Source: Labyrinthula sp. Ha
Lineage: Eukaryota > Sar > Bigyra > Labyrinthulida > Labyrinthulaceae
Reading direction: 5' to 3'
Assembly (NCBI GenBank): GCA_015227615.1
Contig: JAALGZ010000011.1
Span: 992,001-1,056,000 of the forward strand
DNA: 64,000 nt
Shown here: piece by piece, positions 60,025-64,000 of the stretch
Position numbering within the stretch: position 1 is the first letter of the stretch
How the letters are laid out: each line of letters opens with the position of its first letter
Notes under the pieces: generated by a model
Databases searched by the model: none
What the model saw: only the letters and a program-made list of their open reading frames with translations
What the model was told of the DNA's origin: nothing
Program-made: the position numbers and the translations under genes

Positions 60025-63000
60025 TTTTACGTGCTTGTAGTAAAGTTTGTCGTTAGCTTGCTTCCAAAGTTTTTTGAAATCAGCTTTGGGCGGTTGTTTA
60101 GTTTGTAAATTGGCAACATTGAAATCTCTTTTCACGTAAAACACTTTCAGCTTCTTTTCTTTAATCAAATCCTTCAAGAAATGAATCTGAACACTTAAAT
60201 GTTTTTGCTTTGCGGTGACTGGTTTTTCTAATGTGTTAACGCATGTTTCGGAATCAGTGAGGATTACAGGTGAAGAATCAAGTTCACAATGTAGATCCTT
60301 GCAAAGTCCTGCAATTCCTTGTAATTGTTTAGCTGTTCATTGAATTTCCATCAACCCAGCACTTGCAGCTGAAGTTGCTACAACGCTTTGTGCTTTGATT
60401 TTCCACTGACTAGAGATTGACCTAAGTAAAATAAGTTTCCGCTAACCGACTTTCGATTTAATTTGTTAGCAGCCCATTCTGCGTCACAGAATGCGATTAG
60501 TTTAGTTTGAACATTTCCAGTTCCTTTGAAGAATCTTCTCTTTAGATTTTTTGTCTGTTGTAAGTAACCTAAGGTGTTCTTAATTGCTTTGATTGCCTCT
60601 TCAGTTACATTTTCGGTGAACCTGCTAAGAGCGTGTAATGCAAAAAGTAAATCTAACCTTGTTAGTCTAAGGTAGATGAGAGATCCTAAGATTTGTCTGT
60701 AAGGAAATTTCGTGTTTGATTTGTGTTCAGGATCGACTAGTGGTTTGAATGTAGCTGGAAGAGGTGTGTCTTTAGGTGTTGCAACTAAGTGTTTAAACTT
60801 CTTCAGTAATCCGTTGATGTACTTAGTTTGATCAATTTCAAAATCTCCTTTGCTGTTTTTAGAAATGTTAACTCCTAAGAAATCCACTGATTCATTAAGA
60901 TTTCCAACTGTGCATGTGTAAGACTTCTGAAATGATTTAATGAATTTTGAAATTTCGTTCTTGTTTCCTAACATCAAAACATCATCCACGTACAAGAGTA
61001 AAATTAAGTTTTGTTTGTAGTAAACACATTCATCAAATTTTGCTTTAAGGAAACCTAAATTGCTTAAGTTTGCTGTTACATTGTCATGCCACAGTTTAGG
61101 ACTTTCTTTTAATCCGTAAAGCGCTTTGCAGATTTTCATCACCATTGTCTTGTTTTCATGCTGTAGCGGATGACCATCAGGAATTTCACAAAAGAGTTCC
61201 GTGTTTGGTGGAAGATCTGCGTAAAGAAAAGCTGTGCTGACATCCAGTGAGTTAAAGTCAAAACCTCTGCTTGCAGCAATTGCGAGAGCCACACTTAGAC
61301 TTTCTGCATTGAGTGTTGGTGAGCTTCGGTGTGTAGTGATTTTGTAGCGTTGTTTTCGACCATTGTAAACGCAACGTGCTTTGTGCTTTCCATTACGTTT
61401 CTTCTTTACCAACATGGTACACTTCCCAATGAACACGTCTTGTGGAAGAGTTGACCTTGGAACTAGTTTCATGACACCTCTAGTTTCAAGAGCATTAATT
61501 TCCTTTCGCACTGCTTCTAAGTAAAGTTTTTCTTCAGGATGATCTTTAATGTCTTTGTAAACGTTCGGAAGGTTCTTCAACTTTGCTTCAATGATTTTCT
61601 GTTGTAACCTTTTCTTTTCTCCAAGTGTTTTTGGTTTAAGTTTGTAGGTTCCATCCTCTGTTGTCTCCACAGTAAAAGCAACTGCTTTTCTGAGATCTAA
61701 CATTGTGGCTTTTCTTCCAGATCTAGTTGTAACGGTTTTAGTTCTTGGTTTTGCTAACAGAGTTTGTTTGTAGCTGTTTTTCTGGTTAGTTGCTTCTCCT
61801 GAGTTGGGAACTGCCTCTTCATTGTCATTTTGTTGCTCATTTTGACTGGTGTCTACTTCAACATCTGAATGTCCAGAATGATCATCATGCTCTAGATCCA
61901 TGAAAATTTCCCGAATTTGTTCATTGGAAGGCTTTTGGACTGACTTATGTATGTTTTCGGTGTAATTTTCGTCATCGTTGAGATTAGATGAATTTTCATG
62001 TTGAGGTTCAAAATTTTGAGATTTTTGACAATTTCGAAATTCTTGGTTTTCTTTGTTTTCGGGGCTTGGAGCCGTTTCAATATATGTATCGATTCTATTT
62101 TGATAAAAGTTTTCTTCATCATCGTCAGATTCAGAATTTTCGCAATTTAGCAAAAATTTGGCTTCTCCAAAGGAAAGCTTTTGATTCTTACTGAATTCCT
62201 GATGCGTGCTAAATTCTTGAAACCAGACGTCTGTTAAGTTAACATGGATGACCTTGCCACTTTCTAAGTTGTAAATGATTGCTGTTTCATGACTAGCATG
62301 AGGTTGAAACCCAAGAAACAAACCTGCATTTGTTTGTTCTTGAAATTTCGATCTCTGGGTTTTAGCTTTCAATGTATGGCAAAGTGAACCAAAGATCTTG
62401 AGATTAGTGACTCTAGATTCTTTGTTGTAAAACTTCTCAAAAGGAATTTCATCATTTAGCGAAGATTGAGGACATCTGTTTTTGATGAATGCTGCGTAGT
62501 TAACTGTGTAGCACCAAAAAGAATCATCAAGTTTGGCGTTGATCAGTCCAGCTCTGGACATTGTTTTTAGAACACCAATGGTTCTTTCTGCAATTCCATT
62601 AAAAACATCATGTCTCTCTCTTGGTACGAATTTAATTTTAATGTTTCTTGTGCTGAGGGTGTTCACAAACGTTGAAGATATAAAGGCTGGTTGTCGATCA
62701 GTGACTAGAAGCTTTGGTGAAATCTGTAAGTTTGAGATTCCTCTAAGAAAAGCTTTTGTAACGTAATCAGCGGTACTTGATCTAAGTGGGATTGTTTCAA
62801 CTAGTCTGCTTTTTGCATCGACTAGAACCATTACAGCAATGATTCCATTGATTTGTTTCCTTTTTGCTTTAGAAGGAATTAGTAGATCCATGACCATTGT
62901 GTCACCAACATTGACTGGGACATGCTTTTTGTTAGGATCAAGGTTTTTAACTAGACGTTGTACAGCTTTGGCTTGGATGCAAGTTTGACAGTCATCTGTC

Positions 63001-64000
63001 TTGTAAGTTTTCTTTGTCAAGTTAAGTTTTCTTAATTTGTCGGATCCAACATGCATCAATCTACGATGCCAAATGCTAGGATCTGAAGTAGTTAATGATG
63101 CCGAACCAAGTGGTAAGATTTCTACAAAAGTCTTTTTACCAAACAATGTAGCGTTGAATTTTTTTCCGTTTGGTAAGGTGATGAAAGGCTTAGGGCCATG
63201 TTGAACTTTGATGTTTCTAGTTTCGAGATCAAAATTGCACAGGATGTTAAAAGCACTTTCGGGGATGTACAATGCGTTTACCTCAAATTTCATTGTAGGT
63301 GCTTCTCTAAACGAAAAGCATGCAATTCCCGAACCAGCGCTGTATGTAGAGTCAACTGTTTGCTGTAATGTAGTTGAGTCAGGATTTAGTTTCCTAAAAA
63401 ATCTCTTGTCTTTGAAAATGAAGACATCGCTGCATGAGTCAAGTCCAGCAAAATTTTCGGGAAGTGATGTAGAGAGTGATCTTGCAAGGGAAAAAGGATC
63501 AAAACTACTCTGCTGTGATGTGCTAGTAATTGCTGCTGATTTTCTAAAAGATCTTTGTCTGTAAAATGGACTTTTTGGATTTGTTGAGCAAATCTTTTCG
63601 TAGTGGTTCATCTTTGAACAGAGTTTGCACATGTAACCAATGGCTGGACATTGCTCCTTGCTGTGAGACTTAGTCTCACCACAATGTCCACAAACATTGG
63701 ATGATCTTTTCTTGCCTGCTGAGTTAGTTGATGTTGCTGCAACTGATTGAAATGAAACATCAAACGGAATCAAACCGCTGGGGTTGTTTTGTAGGATTCC
63801 TTGTTGAAATTCAGTCATGTAGTCCATTAGCAATTCTGGTTTGCTTCGATCGAGATGGTTTACCAGATTAAAGACTGCATTGTTTTTCGAGCGTTGTAGT
63901 AGAATCTTCGTTTGAAACAGAATCATTTGATCTTTTATGTTTTGAAAAAGTTCTACTTCATTGCATTTCTGTAGTAACTTCTCAAATGTTTTGATGAAAT
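60025..64000 (-). mobile_element. Ty1/copia LTR retrotransposon, gag-pol, running off the window
   Basis: A polyprotein on the minus strand stays open from the window edge (64000) to near its C-terminus and looks almost whole, with about one break. Order of parts: end of gag; two zinc knuckles at about 63590-63695 (CGHCGETKSHSKEQC and CKLCSKMNHYEKIC); protease region near 63430; GAG-pre-integrase at about 63000-63090 (WHRRLMHVGSDKL); integrase at about 62400-62990; a low-complexity Asn/Glu linker; reverse transcriptase at about 60950-61560 (NSLDVSTAFLYADLP, LLLYVDDVLML); RNase H at about 60025-60520 (FCDAEWAANK). Integrase before reverse transcriptase places it in Ty1/copia. Start of gag and 5' LTR lie outside; the 3' LTR should be within about 59400-60020 but cannot be defined without its partner. 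High integrity suggests a young insertion. Confidence 0.9.

Noticed and set aside
1-64000. CRISPR array, bacterial operons, riboswitches
   Set aside because: No regularly spaced direct repeats, no ribosome-binding sites, and clear spliceosomal introns; the DNA is eukaryotic.

Overview
The window is eukaryotic nuclear DNA from a protist or alga. It is AT-rich and gene-sparse, uses the standard genetic code (host genes end in TAA, TAG and TGA), and has interrupted genes and old retroelements. The host proteins fit a cell with cilia or flagella and an animal-like surface: dynein light chain LC8, a polycystin-1-like REJ/GPS membrane protein, an ADAM-like metalloprotease and a secreted protein made of Lin12/Notch repeats. 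The long Ser-Pro-Thr stalk of the polycystin-like protein is a style common in stramenopiles and some other algae. Introns near 30 nt are known in Blastocystis, also a stramenopile. I therefore lean towards a stramenopile, but this is inference.

The most striking signal is intron size. Eleven introns in five conserved host genes (GDPD-like, ADAM-like, LC8, LNR-repeat, TAF1), plus one in a hypothetical gene, are only 27-35 nt long. Each was placed by eye from conserved protein sequence and restores an open frame, and the exon sums are exact multiples of three. The five introns whose length is a multiple of three all carry an in-frame stop, so a failed splice would still be detectable by the cell.

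Layout. 1-4.9 kb: degenerate sequence with a dead LINE reverse transcriptase. 4.9-11.2 kb (-): a 2083-residue polycystin-1-like protein with signal peptide, SPT stalk, REJ/GAIN/GPS region and about six membrane helices. 11.2-17.8 kb: spacer. 17.8-18.9 kb (-): glycerophosphodiester phosphodiesterase-like enzyme. 19-23.7 kb: spacer with one copy of a dispersed repeat of about 470 bp. 23.7-28.8 kb: a compact cluster with the ADAM-like protease carrying a PA domain (-), LC8 (-), a UPF0489/C5orf22 protein (-) and a small unknown gene (+). 30.9-32.2 kb (+): a secreted protein of nine LNR modules. 35.6-40.1 kb (+): TFIID subunit TAF1. 42.7-53.1 kb: a second copy of the dispersed repeat, an inverted solo LTR, and Ty3/gypsy chromovirus remains arranged as tail, one LTR, head. 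58.1-59.2 kb (+): an unrecognised secreted protein. 60.0-64.0 kb (-): a Ty1/copia element that runs off the window.

The host genes do not form one pathway, but three of them (polycystin-like receptor, ADAM-like sheddase, LNR protein) belong to families linked in animals to cell-surface adhesion, shedding and signalling. Several promoters share an AACGG core; the GDPD and LC8 genes share an identical 10-mer close to their start codons.
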